The notes under the pieces were generated by a model. The model searched no databases. It was not told the DNA's origin and saw nothing but the letters and a program-made list of their open reading frames with translations. Of a DNA stretch of 64,000 nucleotides, positions 1 to 11,464 are shown piece by piece (the first letter of the stretch is position 1; each line of letters starts with the position of its first letter). The DNA is from Gnetum montanum (Eukaryota > Streptophyta > Gnetopsida > Gnetales > Gnetaceae), in assembly GCA_015680685.1 (NCBI GenBank), contig MNCI01010139.1, positions 71,624-135,623 on the forward strand, given 5' to 3'. A program made the translations under genes and the position numbers.

Positions 1-1671
1 ACAACCATGGTTGCTCGAAGCATATCATCATCTGCCACCTCTAGTGTGCCATTGTAGAGAGAAATACCATCCACCCATGTCTGCATTGCCAAGATAAGCT
101 GCTAACCCAAAGAAAACTGCACGTCTCACATCCTACGCATGGGTATGCTGCTTGTGTTGATGTAGATAGAAAGAAGAGAAATAGAACCCTCCTACCATTT
201 CCAAGAAGACCCCTAAGGATCTGATTTGGACCCACTAGCTCCTTCCTAGATCCTCCCAAAAGACTAGCTAGAAGCCCTTACTATGATGTAGGAGTCCCAC
301 CTTTATAGCCTCACCTGCCTTTGATGTTACTGTTATTATTTCTCTATGTATTGATTTTGCACCTGCACCTCCACCAACCATGTTAGTAGCCACATTCTAC
401 CTATAATTGTAGCTGCCACCACTGCCATGAATGCCCACATCAGTTACCATGCACCCACAATGTTGTTTAAAATACCCACTACCCACCGGTGGTTTCACCA
501 TCTCTTTGCCACAATAATTGCTATGTTGTCCACGTTCATCATAGTAACGCCCACATTCTAGACTATCTGTTACCACCATCGTGTAGCTATTATGTCCACC
601 ACCGTGCATGCTTAAGACGTAACTCCCACTCCACTGCTGCCACATCTAGTGCAGCAACACCTACAACAATCTACCATTTTAGGTACCATAGCTTCACAAA
701 TAAAGAGAGTCAATGATAGTTACCTGCAAATGAAATTTCTATCAAGGCTAGTAAATTGGACTTTTCTTGAAATTCAAACACAAAATCTTCACATAGTCAC
801 ACACTTCCTTTATTTTTGAATTATTAAACTCAAATTTATGAGGCAAGACACTTTGAAATCCATAAGCCAAAGCTCTATTTGTATTCCCAACGAAACAAGT
901 TGATAATGTGCACATATGGTAAGAACTCCAACTCATAAGGCAAGAAAAAAAATAAAAAAGAAAAAAGAAAAAAGAACAAGAATTTTCTTTGCACGACCCC
1001 TTCAAGTTGGATTCCAACTTGCAACAACGATGTAGCCATTACATCATTGGATTCTCCATCATTGATGCTTGCAACAAACTTTTTAAAATTAACCATATCT
1101 ATTTTAAAACTCTCATTATTACTTCAAGTTTTGTGGCAATTTTACAATTGTATCATATTGTATAATTTAACAATGCATATATTTATTGGTCAAACTAAAA
1201 TTGGATGTATTTAATTATTTTCAAGATTTTTTAAACTATCTTTTTTTAAAACAAAATTTATTTATAACTCATCATTATCGTAGCCTTGTCCTAATATAAT
1301 GGGTTTAACTATATGAGTTTTTTTTGTCATTCATCTCTATAAAAAGCTATATCTTTATTTATTTGCAATCTCTTCAAATCATGTTTAATCATTTTTTTCT
1401 ATGTCTATTTTGATCCTCCTTTGGCTTTCATGGAACAATGTTATATAAATTCTTTTTTAAAGGATCATTATCTAATCTTCTTTACATATGTCTAAGTCAT
1501 CCAAGATATCACTCCCATAGTTTAATTGAAATATAAGCAACTCCAAGTCTTCTTATATTGCATAGTTTATCTTTTCTTTTAACATTCATCATCCATCTAA
1601 GCATTTTCATTTCTACCACATTAATTTGTTGATGATGGCCATGTGCTTAGCATGGGAGAGGTTGGCGTCAA
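1..1671. repeat. 1.65-kb direct repeat, left copy (cut by window edge)
   Basis: This stretch aligns along its whole length with about 9,810-11,462, with many substitutions and small indels. Homology stops at about 1,671, after a GGCGTCAA that matches GGCATCAA in the other copy. On the minus strand both copies carry a LINE reverse-transcriptase tail near their right end. The rest is unidentified; it includes a CCA-rich part at 360-660 whose minus-strand frames give glycine- and histidine-rich peptides, partly conserved between copies. The two copies flank gypsy element D, so they could be its LTRs. I could not find a convincing primer-binding site or polypurine tract at their inner edges, so a dispersed repeat is equally possible. 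Confidence 0.7.
1268..1660 (-). pseudogene. LINE reverse transcriptase C-terminal tail, left copy
   Basis: Read leftwards from about 1,640, the minus strand gives VVEMKMLRWMMNVKRKDK and then an IRRLGVAYIS-like stretch. This is the well-known tail found in plant non-LTR retrotransposon proteins (consensus around MRMLRWMCGHTRKDRIRN). It continues through a lysine-rich RPKKTW-like part and ends near an ILGQGYDNDEL-like end at about 1,270. There are several in-frame stops, so it is a relic. It lies inside the 1.65-kb repeat and is present again at 11,085-11,450. Confidence 0.65.
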
Positions 1672-3005
1672 TGCTTAGCCTCCAAACTTTAACTGCATGC
1701 AAGTGCAAGGATAAAAAAAAATCACAAAATCTTTAAAAAGGAAATGCAATCAATAGAGAATCAAAAACATTGCAAAATGGACAAATTAAAATTTTAAAGA
1801 AAACTATACTAATCTAAACATGATTAAAATAACCATATAATCAAAAGAGAAGTAGACGTGGGCCACCCTTGCCACACCATCTTATTAAAATCCAACTCTA
1901 AATATATAATTCTTATAAATCATAACTTTAAATACATACATACATACATATATATTGTTAATATTAAAATATAACTAAGATCGCATTCCCAATCTTCCTA
2001 CAAGGTAAAAGTCAATAGCTATGTAGACTACTTTCAACACAAGACCCATACTAAACTTAATGAAGAGGATAGGATCATGTTAGATCGTGGCTAGTCACAA
2101 CTTTTAGATTTTTCTTTGGAACTTTTTTTTTTTTGACATTGAGAAAGAAAATGGATGAAAAGGGATTATTTTCCTTTTTTTTGGGAAAATAGGTTCAAAA
2201 GGGGAAATGGAGGTTATGGTGAGGATAGTTGCTGAACCCCATCGCACTCAAGAACTTATTACACTACCAATGAACATGGTCCTCATTTTTTTTAGGAAAC
2301 TTTGTCCATGGTGTACCACATTCTTAAGGTAGGAATTCGAACATGAGTCTTGCTGATTAGTTGCACTACCAATGAACATGGTCCTTTCGAAACTTTTCCC
2401 ATGATGTACTTCAACCCTTGTGTATGTGCCTTTAATTACAATTTGAGAGCATCATAGTAGGTCTCCTAGGTGGCTAAGGGTTTTCAAGTGGAGATGCATA
2501 CACTTCACCCTATTGTTCATATGGTAGCCATGGATCATCACACTTGAGGGATAGGGCTTAAAAGAGGGAAAATGAAGTTTTCCAACGTTAGCTAGTAATT
2601 TGGGCTAATCATTCTACAACGTCACATATTCTACACTCACATGATCATGATGATTACATGATAAGTTAGCATAAATCCCATCCTCCATAATCCAACATAA
2701 CTAATAAACTAAAACCTTGAAATTGACTAGGAAGGATAAAATCATTATTGAAATATATACTATAAAAGACATTTTATGTAATAGTAATAAGATATATTAT
2801 ATAAAGAATTATACTAACATTATTTTTTAATGGTGCTCTAATGACCAAACACCTAGTAATTTAAAAGACCATAATGATTATTAAAATCCTATGCAAAACA
2901 AAAATAAAAACAATATGCCAAGAAAGAAATGGTGGAAATGCAAAGAAAATATGCAAATGTAACTATATACAAATGAAATGCATGGTGAAGGAGAAAAAAC
3001 ATGCA
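1672..3005. other. Element D post-integrase stretch, no gene seen
   Basis: AT-rich sequence between the end of the element D integrase and the left 1.65-kb repeat. It holds a short ATAC/ATAT microsatellite near 1,933-1,955. A short phrase, actaccaatgaacatggtcc, occurs at about 2,264 and again at about 2,364, each followed by similar text. I see no coding sequence and no clear polypurine tract. Confidence 0.4.
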
Positions 3006-3009
3006 ACTA

Positions 3010-4110
3010 AGAATCTACCAGGTGTCCACGTGGGGCACCTAAGTAGAAATGCTTCAAATGAAATGCATTAAAATTCCTATGTATCCTATGTCCTTACAAA
3101 TCAACAATTTTGTATACATTGGGGCCAATGGCATCTACAATTTGGAATGGACCAGACCACATAGGAGAAAACTTAGTTTGAGGGCTAGTATGACCAAATT
3201 CTCTATCCCTCTTAAGGACCAGGTTACCTACTTAAAATACTTTAGCCGCATATTTCTTATCAAACCATTTTTTGATAATTTGTTGATGACTATACAAATT
3301 TTCAATCGCTTTAACCCTTTTAAGCTCTAGATTTCAAATGTCACATGTATGTGATATTATATGCTTGTCAGCTAGTAAATAGTCCAAGAATAACTGATAT
3401 GTTGGAATTTGCAAATTAATTGGTGATATTGGTTCTTGTTTGTACACTAAATCATATGGTGTAGTCTTGATTGATTCTTTATAATGGACCCTATCTGCCC
3501 AAATTTCCCATTTTAGATCTTTGTGCCAAGTTTGTGGATTTTGGGCTATCATTTTCTTAATTCCATATAATATGATTTTTTTGGAGGACTCAGCCAGACC
3601 ATTACCTTGTGGATAATATTTAGTTACTACCTTGATAATGATGTTATTTTCTCTAGTCCAATTTGTATACTTTATGGAGATAAAGGTGGATCCATTGCCA
3701 TTGTCGAATACTAAGGTGTAAGGATACCCATACCTCAAGATTATATCATTTTCTAAGAAGCAAATGACCTCATGAGATGATGTAGTTTTAGTTTCTTTTG
3801 CTTCTAACCATCATGTGCAATAATCAGTGGCTATTAAGATAAACTTGTGTAGGGTAGTAGACAAAGGATTAATCACTCTGATAAAATCTAAAGCCCATGT
3901 GTAAATGGTCTAGTTTCTATTATAGGTTGTAAAGGGGTTGAACTCTTGGGGTCTTTACCCTTAAATATTTAACATTAGATACAAGTTCTAACCAAGTTGT
4001 GAGCGTTGTTTATCATAGTAGGCCAATAAAAACTAGCCCTCACGATTTGATGAACTAATGAGTTGTATCCTATGTGTCCTTCCTTATGAAGTTGTTTTAG
4101 AGCATTGTTA
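3010..4110 (-). pseudogene. Element D integrase (Ty3/gypsy), broken
   Basis: Minus-strand integrase with domains in the usual order. An HHCC-like zinc part lies near 4,090-3,980 (LKQLHKEGHIGY, then an FYWPTM phrase, then a TC-x-C pair). The DDE core contains VFDNG near 3,690 and YYPQGNGLAESSKK near 3,610. The C-terminal part has a GNLVLKR then FSPMWSGPFQIVDAIG stretch near 3,210-3,110 and ends around FNAFHLKHFYLGAPRG near 3,030. Only 3,334-3,738 is open; elsewhere there are stops and frame changes. Integrase would insert the cDNA copy into host DNA. It follows RT and RNase H in the normal Ty3/gypsy order. Confidence 0.8.
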
Positions 4111-4559
4111 GCCTATTCTTTGTCCAAGCACTTAAGTTATATTCATTGGAAGTTCTTTCTAAATAGTTCAACACTTATTAGAGTGAAATTCAACAAATTT
4201 GATATTAAAAGCTTTCTCTTATATCTAGGTAAATCTAAGGGACAATGATAAAAGGTTAAATAAAATTTGATATCACCATACCATGGATCGTACAATTGAT
4301 TCGGAGCAAACTGGATATCATTTTCCTCATCGATGGATAATATGTGAAAAGGAATTGATTCTTTATCTTTGAGTGCATTGCAACTTTCTGAAGTTGATGC
4401 TTTAGCAATATGCTTGGCAAGGCCAATCCCTCTAACTAGCTTGGCTACCTTTCATTAAATATCATACTCTTGTAGCTTCATAACCAATTTAGTGCATTTT
4501 TTGCTAGGAACTTGTAATTTATCTAAAGAAATTATGGCTAGGTTAGGGACAATGATGTA

Positions 4560-5090
4560 AACCTTTGCAATTAACTAGTAGCAAAATTTCTTTAAAGCCT
4601 CTATTATAGTGTACAATTACTTCTCTACGAGTGAATATCTTAATTCTACATCCTTTAAAGATGTAGAAATGAAAGCTATGGGTCTCTCACCTTATCATTT
4701 ATGTCTTGGGTCAAGATAGTAGCTGCAGTAACGTTGTTAGAAAAAGCATATAAGTAGAAGTCATTTTCATACAAAGGAGAAGCTAGGATAGGGGCATCTA
4801 TAATGGCATCTTTAATAGTTAGTAAATCATTCTTTCTTGCTTCTATCCAATTCATATTACAAACTTTTTTAAGCATCTCATTCAATGATCTAACTAATTC
4901 AGCATAGATGGGGATAAATTGTCTAATGAAGTTGATATTCCCAAAGAATGCTCTTAGATCAATTTTGGACAAATGGTAAGGTACTTCTAAAATAGTAGTC
5001 ACTTGCTCGGGATTAATTGCAATCCCCTCCTGAGTCACTATATAACCCAAGAATTTACCACTTTGAACACCAAAGATGGATTTCATTGCA
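4560..5090 (-). pseudogene. Element D RT thumb and RNase H region
   Basis: The frame at 4,676-5,086 starts in the RT connection (GKFLGYIVTQEGIAINPEQV, a standard gypsy phrase) and continues through an RAFFGNINFIRQFIP stretch into the start of RNase H (FYLYAFSNNVTAATILTQ). The next part, below 4,676, holds an FISTSLKDVELRYSLVEK-like stretch that matches the S..L...E..Y...E block of gypsy RNase H, with internal stops. It lies directly after the RT palm and before the integrase, as expected for the element's own RNase H. Confidence 0.75.
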
Positions 5091-5094
5091 TTTA

Positions 5095-5800
5095 GGGTAA
5101 TACCAAATCATCTACATCTTATAAAAATTTTCCTCAAGACTCTAAGGTGCATTCCTGATCTTTAGAGAAAATGGTTAAGTTATCTAGGTAGATAATAATG
5201 CACTTTATAATCAACCCTTCAAAAGTTTTTTCCATAGCTCTTTGAAAGGTAGAGCCAACATTTATGAGGCCAAAGGGCATTTTAGCAAATTGAAAAATTC
5301 CCTATTTCATCATGAAAGCTATTTTGTACTAGTCTTTCTTATTTACTAAAATTTGGTTATATCCTAAATACCCATGTAAAAAGGAAGACATTTGAGCCCC
5401 ATTCACAATTTGCAATAGCTCCTCCATATGGAGAAGTGCATAATTATCCTTAATGCAAGAAACATTAAGGTTATGGAAATCAATACATAACCTTAATTTA
5501 CCAGTGTGTTTCCTAACAAGCACTAAGTTTGATATCCAACTAGAGTGTTTCACTAGGAAAATAATTTTGGATTCTAGAAGGTTGTTGATTTCTACTTTCA
5601 TGAGGGCTTCAATCTTTTGATTTATAGGTCTAAATTTTTTCTTGAATGGTTTTTTTTCTGGCCTAAGAGGAATTGGATGTGTCATCACTAATGTATTGAA
5701 TGTTTTAAGGTTTTCGTAAGTTCAAGCTAGAGCATCATTAAACTCATGTATTAATTTTACCAAGCTTTGTCTTTCATCTAAATGTAAACAAACGCCTATT
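5095..5800 (-). pseudogene. Element D reverse transcriptase (Ty3/gypsy)
   Basis: The segment starts with the pre-RT phrase DERQSLVKLIHEFNDALA (near 5,780), followed by MTHPIPLRPEKKPFKKKFRP, then NLLESKI, KLRLCIDFHNLN and the YLGYNQI block at 5,329-5,688. The palm motif region at 5,179-5,190 reads Y-L-D-N instead of the catalytic Y-x-D-D, so the second aspartate is lost by a change that fits G to A. Stops follow the open part. RT would copy the element RNA into DNA. Confidence 0.85.
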
Positions 5801-5831
5801 TTAACAGGATATTTTCTTCCTTTTTTTGAAT

Positions 5832-6338
5832 TTAAATTTTTTTAGTCTTAGCTAACATTTGCAAATTAGTATTTTTGGATAAGTCTACAGTCTTGGTGTC
5901 CAAGTCATCAAATAATGCTTTCCTAATTACTACTTCAGGAGATATTTTATTTAAAAACACAACATCCTTTGATATATCCTCTTGATCACTAAATTCTCCT
6001 TCAGAAAATAGAAATTTACAAATGTGGTCATTATAGTCAAACAATTGAAAACAAAACACATTATCAAAGATAGAATAGGATTTCACCTTTTCAATAATAA
6101 TTTTTGAATCCCAAGCATTGTGTTTGAATGGGACATCCAAAGTGGTGGCCATTTGGGCAAGTGCATTAAGAATGTAATTTTCCTCTCTTGGTGCATGTTC
6201 AATGGTTACATGTTTAAACTCTTTAAAAAATTCAAGAATGTAAGCTTTATACGCTTTCATGATGACATCCTTATTGTTAAAGGTTCCATTGACTTGGTTT
6301 ACTATTAGTTGGGGGTCACTATAGATTTTAAGCTTGGA
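5832..6338 (-). pseudogene. RNase H-like domain upstream of RT in element D
   Basis: Minus-strand frames next to the gap give KLKIYSDPQLIVNQVNGTF, then an FKHVTIEHAPREENYILNAL stretch. These match the second half of the archaeal/plant-type RNase H fold (GDSQLVVNQ..., HVPREEN..ADALA) that Tat-type plant gypsy elements carry as an extra RNase H. The first half would lie inside the N gap. The last acidic residue of the fold reads N (LNALA rather than ADALA). The domain is followed without a break by a linker and the RT, so it sits 5' of RT. In the elements I know of this extra domain follows the normal RNase H. Confidence 0.7.
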
Positions 6339-7028
6339 NNNNNNNNNNNNNNNNNNNNNNNNNNNNNNNNNNNNNNNNNNNNNNNNNNNNNNNNNNNNNN
6401 NNNNNNNNNNNNNNNNNNNNNNNNNNNNNNNNNNNNNNNNNNNNNNNNNNNNNNNNNNNNNNNNNNNNNNNNNNNNNNNNNNNNNNNNNNNNNNNNNNNN
6501 NNNNNNNNNNNNNNNNNNNNNNNNNNNNNNNNNNNNNNNNNNNNNNNNNNNNNNNNNNNNNNNNNNNNNNNNNNNNNNNNNNNNNNNNNNNNNNNNNNNN
6601 NNNNNNNNNNNNNNNNNNNNNNNNNNNNNNNNNNNNNNNNNNNNNNNNNNNNNNNNNNNNNNNNNNNNNNNNNNNNNNNNNNNNNNNNNNNNNNNNNNNN
6701 NNNNNNNNNNNNNNNNNNNNNNNNNNNNNNNNNNNNNNNNNNNNNNNNNNNNNNNNNNNNNNNNNNNNNNNNNNNNNNNNNNNNNNNNNNNNNNNNNNNN
6801 NNNNNNNNNNNNNNNNNNNNNNNNNNNNNNNNNNNNNNNNNNNNNNNNNNNNNNNNNNNNNNNNNNNNNNNNNNNNNNNNNNNNNNNNNNNNNNNNNNNN
6901 NNNNNNNNNNNNNNNNNNNNNNNNNNNNNNNNNNNNNNNNNNNNNNNNNNNNNNNNNNNNNNNNNNNNNNNNNNNNNNNNNNNNNNNNNNNNNNNNNNNN
7001 NNNNNNNNNNNNNNNNNNNNNNNNNNNN
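6339..7028. other. Assembly gap (690 N)
   Basis: A run of 690 N. Frames reported across it have no meaning. It hides the N-terminal half of the upstream RNase H-like domain of element D and possibly the protease. Confidence 0.99.
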
Positions 7029-7429
7029 ATGACACTAATAGTTGTGCCAAAAGCCATCAAATAATTGTGGAAATTCTATTCTAAAATGATCAAGGTTGTT
7101 AAGAAAGGGGGTTGATCTTTCTTGCTTGGGATGGAATTTTTTGTACTCTATATTGATAGTGCATTAGGACCTTCCGCAAAGTGAACTTGCCTCTCATGGA
7201 TTGGGGATTTTTCTTTTTCGGTCACAGGCATGAATCACCTTTTTCATTTCATTAAAGTTTACAAGGTCATACACTGAAATGTTAGCTCTAACTTTCTTCA
7301 AATCCTCAACTAGATCGTAAGTCTTAGGTATGTCTTTGGCTTCCTATTGAGATGTGGCTCTTCTAGGTAGATAAGGGAAGTTTGCTTATTGTAAAGCATT
7401 TACCTGTGATGGCTCAGTTTGGTTGTTTA

Positions 7430-8610
7430 AATTTTATTGAATGGGACTTCTACTATTTGGGGATGTATAAGGATTATTCCTAGTTTTTTGTTGTGTAGTA
7501 TTCATAATGTCACTAAGTTTATGGTAGCGAGTGTTGTGTGGGTTGGGGTCACTTACGATGACTTGCTCAAACAAAGGCACTTCCTCATTCTCAATTTCAT
7601 AGGGCATATTAAGGACCATAACAGAGGGTTTTGCATTTTATTGACCTTGGGTATGATCACCATATAATGCCAAGAATTGAGGACAATTCCTCTCAGAATG
7701 TTACCTTGTGTTATGGAGGTGGTAATAATCATCATTAGTTGATGAACTTGGCTTTTCTGGTTGTATAGGACTCTTGTTGTTGTCTTGATTTAGTTCAACT
7801 ATGTCATTGAAAAGTTTCTGAAGTGAAGTTAATATCTAAGTCATTTGATCTTGAGTTTGAGTTGCGACTTCAAAAGGATTAGATAACCTATTTGGGTTTA
7901 TGATGGACTAAATTATGGCCTTCGATTGATCATCATTCAAACTAGTGTTGGATGGTAGTAATGAAGAAGATGTGGGACCTTGAAAGCAACTGTACATAGG
8001 TTAAGTCATTTGGAGGGAAACAGGAGTTTGGGACATAATATTGGCCATTGGAAAAGTTGGTAGAGGTAGAGAGTTAGATTGCATGGGATTACTAATACTC
8101 ATCATTCTGAATTGAGTTTGAATCTATTCATAAGCGTGATTTGTTCTAACTCCATGTCTTTAGCCATTGCTCCCTATATTTCTGTTATGTTTGAATTAAA
8201 TTTGATGACATAGGCAAAGAATGGGTTGATGGTAGAAAGATAAAAGTTGAGGATGCCATCGGGTTGTGAACACATCTCACTTGGCACATAGGCTAGCTAG
8301 TGAAGGAATCTTAGGTTGTAATCCTAGATGTTTTTCCCAGCTAGCTTTCTTAAGGTCAAGAAGTTACTTGATGTGATTGCAGTGCTCATCAATTTTTTAA
8401 ATTGAATCAAAAACTTATTTTTGAACTCTTGCCATAAGTCAATAGAAGCATTGAGGAGAATCAGAAACCATGGAGTAGCCTTACTCTTAAAATTTGTCAC
8501 AAATACTCTACATGCCACATCATTTTGGACAATGTTGTGGAACCCTAATAAGGTTTCAAAACATTGTATGTGTTGGTGGGCATCACTATTAGGGTTTGTA
8601 AGATAAAAAA
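7430..8610 (-). pseudogene. Element D gag
   Basis: The 8,324-8,518 frame has the retrotransposon gag core: VFVTNFKSKATPWFLILL followed by SIDLWQEFKNKFLIQFKK, the usual A-x-x-WF-x-x-L ... S-I-x-x-W-x-E-F pattern. Upstream to about 8,606 a SDAHQHIQCFETL stretch precedes it. Towards 7,735-7,660 a YYHLHNTR-x-HSERNCPQF part resembles a gag zinc finger with the first cysteine changed. Stops and frame changes are frequent. Gag packages the element RNA. Confidence 0.65.
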
Positions 8611-8614
8611 AAAA

Positions 8615-9808
8615 TTATATTTTGGAGTGATTTTGGGATATCATGATAATTAGTAAAGTTGAAGGGATTGATAACCAAGGAAACCAAGGGTTGATTGGCT
8701 ACCATCCTAGTCTAGGTTATCCTAGGAATAAAACTTGGAAAATGTTAGGTTTGTCATTTCCTTAATGCGAAGAGATGGGTGACTAGTTGGTTAGAAGAAG
8801 AAGAGAGTTCACTCATAAAACAAAACTATAAAATATAATTGTTAAAATAAAAATATAAAATTGTGTAGAAAGAAAAGAAAATATTGAAATAATATTTTTT
8901 TGGTAAAAAAAACANTAGTAAAATGCAAAATTTTAGAAAAAAAATTTAAAATTTCATAATTAAATATTGGAGAACAAAAAACAAGAAACAAAGGGCTTAA
9001 ATATTAAATTGCAAAATTTTAGGAAATGAACTTTTGAGAACAAGAAACAAAGGGCTTAAAAATTCTTTAAAAATATTTTTCAAGACAATGGTTGAAAACA
9101 AAAATTTTAAATAAATTAGGTTTGAAACAAGGAAAATGAAATTTTCAAGAAATAAAAATAGAATAAGGATTGGAAAAGGATAGAAAATAAATATTTTAAA
9201 AAATGAGATAATCAAAGGTTAGAGAAATTACCCTCCTTCTAGCACAAAAAAAGTGTTGATGCATAAATTTTGGATGCATTAGCACCAGGAAAGAAAACTT
9301 ATTTTAGGAGACTATTGCCTAGGGTGCCTCCCGTATGGGTACAGAAACCTAGGAATAGTCTTAGCTAGAGAGGGCTATGTGGCCTTTTGCAAATAATAAA
9401 CTAAAAAAGGAAATCTATAATTTAAATTAAATAACTATCTTGAATACAATAAGAAATTAAAATAAATGAATTTTCCTAGTTCCCACTAACATTGTTAGTT
9501 CATGACTACCAATGGTGTCCATTGCTGGGCAAGAAGACTACGATTGCCACCAAAGAGTGAGAGAGTAAAAGAGAGAGAGACTATTGAGGAAAGTTTCTAT
9601 CTCTTTGGCACTGCTACTACAGTTGGTACAATGTAAAAGCGGAAGACTTCTCATGTGCTAAGGAGCCAAAAGGAAAATGAGAGGGACCATTCACCGTTCC
9701 ACCAACCACATGCACTACCTGGAATGCTATCAACATAGAGAGAAAGAGGGACTGAGTAGGAGGAGAAAGAGAGAAAGAGAGACTACCTACTACAATTAAC
9801 ATAGGGTA
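8615..9808. other. Element D 5' untranslated part, no gene seen
   Basis: Very A-rich on the plus strand at 8,820-9,220, with a single N at about 8,914. Near 9,310-9,345 lies a GC-richer GGTGCCTCCCGTATGGG phrase. GA-rich stretches at 9,540-9,790 include several short GAGAGA runs. I looked for a primer-binding site next to the right repeat and found none that I would defend. Confidence 0.35.
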
Positions 9809-9809
9809 G

Positions 9810-11462
9810 CAACCATGGTTGCTCAAAGCCTATTATCTTCTACCATCTTTAGTGTACTATCATAGAGAGAAATACCATCCACCCACATTTGCATTACCAA
9901 GAGAAGTTGTCGACCCAAAGAAAACTGCATGTCTCACATCCTACACATGGGCTGCACTACCTATTTTGTTGTAGACAAAAAGAAAAGAGAGAGCACCCTC
10001 CTACCATTTCCAAGAAGACCCCTAAGGATCTAATTTTAAGTTGTTGGCTCCTCCCTAGACCCGCCCAGAAGACCAACTAGAAGACCTTATTATGATGGAA
10101 GAGTTCCACCTTTATAGCCTCACCCACATCTAATGTTGTTGTTATTATTTCTCTGTGTTTCGATTCTACACTTGCACCTCCACCAGCTGTATTAGTAGCC
10201 ACATTTGGACTATAAATACTACCACTACCACTACCATGAATGCGCACATTAGTTACCACACACCCACAATGCTGTTTAAGATACCCACTGCTTGTTGATG
10301 GTTTCGCCACCTCTTTGCCACAATAACTGGAATGTCGCCACATTCACTGTAGTAATGCCCATATTCTAGATTATCTATTACCACCATTGTGTAGTTGTTA
10401 TGTCCACCACCATGCATGCCTAAGATGTAACTTGAGCTCCACCACCACCATGTCTTGCACAACAACACCCACGACAATCTACTGTTTCAGGTACCATAGC
10501 CCCATATATAGAGAGAGCTAATGACAGTTACCTAAAAATTAAATTTTTGTCAAGGCTAGTAAATTGTAAATTTCTTGAAATTCAAATGTAGAATCTTCAC
10601 ACAGTTGCATGCTTCCTTTGTTTTCAAATTATTAAACTCAAATTTACGAGGGAGGACACTTTGAAATCCACAAGCTAGAGCTTTGTTTGTATTCCCAACC
10701 AAACTAGTTGATCGTGTGCACATATGGTAAGAAATCCAACCCGTAAGGCAAGAAAAAAAATAAAAAATAATAAGCATTTGCTTTGCATGACCCCCTTTGG
10801 TTTTCCCACTTGCACTTATGATGCAGTCATTACATCATTGGGTTCTCCATCATTGGTGCTTGCAATGGTCTTTTTTAAATTAACCATATCTAGTTTAAAA
10901 CTCTCATCATGACTTCAAGTTGTGTGGCAATTTTATGATTGTATTGTGTTGTATAATTTAACAATACATATATTTAATGGTCAAACTAAAATGGAATGTA
11001 TTTAATTATTTCCAAGATTTGTTAAAATATATTTTTTTAAACAAAATTTATTTATAACCCATCATTATCGTAGCCTTTTCCTAATATAATGGGTTTAACT
11101 ATATGAGTTCTTTTTGTCATTTTTCTCTATTAAAAGTTGTATCTTTATTTATTTTCATCTCTTCAAATCATTTTTAATCATTTTTTCTATGTCTAGTTTG
11201 ATCCTCCTTTTGCTTTCATGGAACAATGTTACATAAGTTCTTTTTTTTTTAAAATGCTCATTATCTAATCTTCTTTGCATATGTCTAAGCCATCCAAGAT
11301 ATCACTCCCATAGTTTATTTGAAATATAAGCAACTCCAAGTCTTCTTGTATTGTATATTTTATCTTTTCTTTTAACATTCATCATCCATCTAAGCATGCA
11401 TTTCTACCACATTAATTTGTTGATCATGGCCCCGTCCCTAGCATGGGTGATGTTGGCATCAA
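9810..11462. repeat. 1.65-kb direct repeat, right copy
   Basis: Second copy of the repeat at 1-1,671, in the same orientation. Shared landmarks include the CAACCATGGTTGCTC start, the CCA-rich middle, the AAAAAAAATAAAAAA purine run near 10,750 and the LINE tail. Homology ends at about 11,462 after GGCATCAA. It has few long frames; the minus-strand glycine/histidine-rich peptides of the left copy can be followed here at 10,100-10,470 but are interrupted. Confidence 0.7.
11085..11450 (-). pseudogene. LINE reverse transcriptase tail, right copy
   Basis: Same sequence as the left-copy tail: the minus strand carries the DQQINVVEM phrase followed by a decayed MLRWMMNVKRKDK region, a VAYISNKLWE-like part and an ILG-x-GYDNDGL-like end near 11,070. 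It has an extra indel near 11,395 and stops. It is too short and broken to be functional. Confidence 0.6.
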
Positions 11463-11464
11463 CA

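Noticed and set aside
6305-7064. Four open frames of about 230-250 codons
   Set aside because: They run through the 690-base N gap and have no sequence support.
9230-9530. Primer-binding site for element D at the inner edge of the right 1.65-kb repeat
   Set aside because: A GACTACCA followed by TG near 9,510 was considered, but it does not match a tRNA 3' end that I can name.
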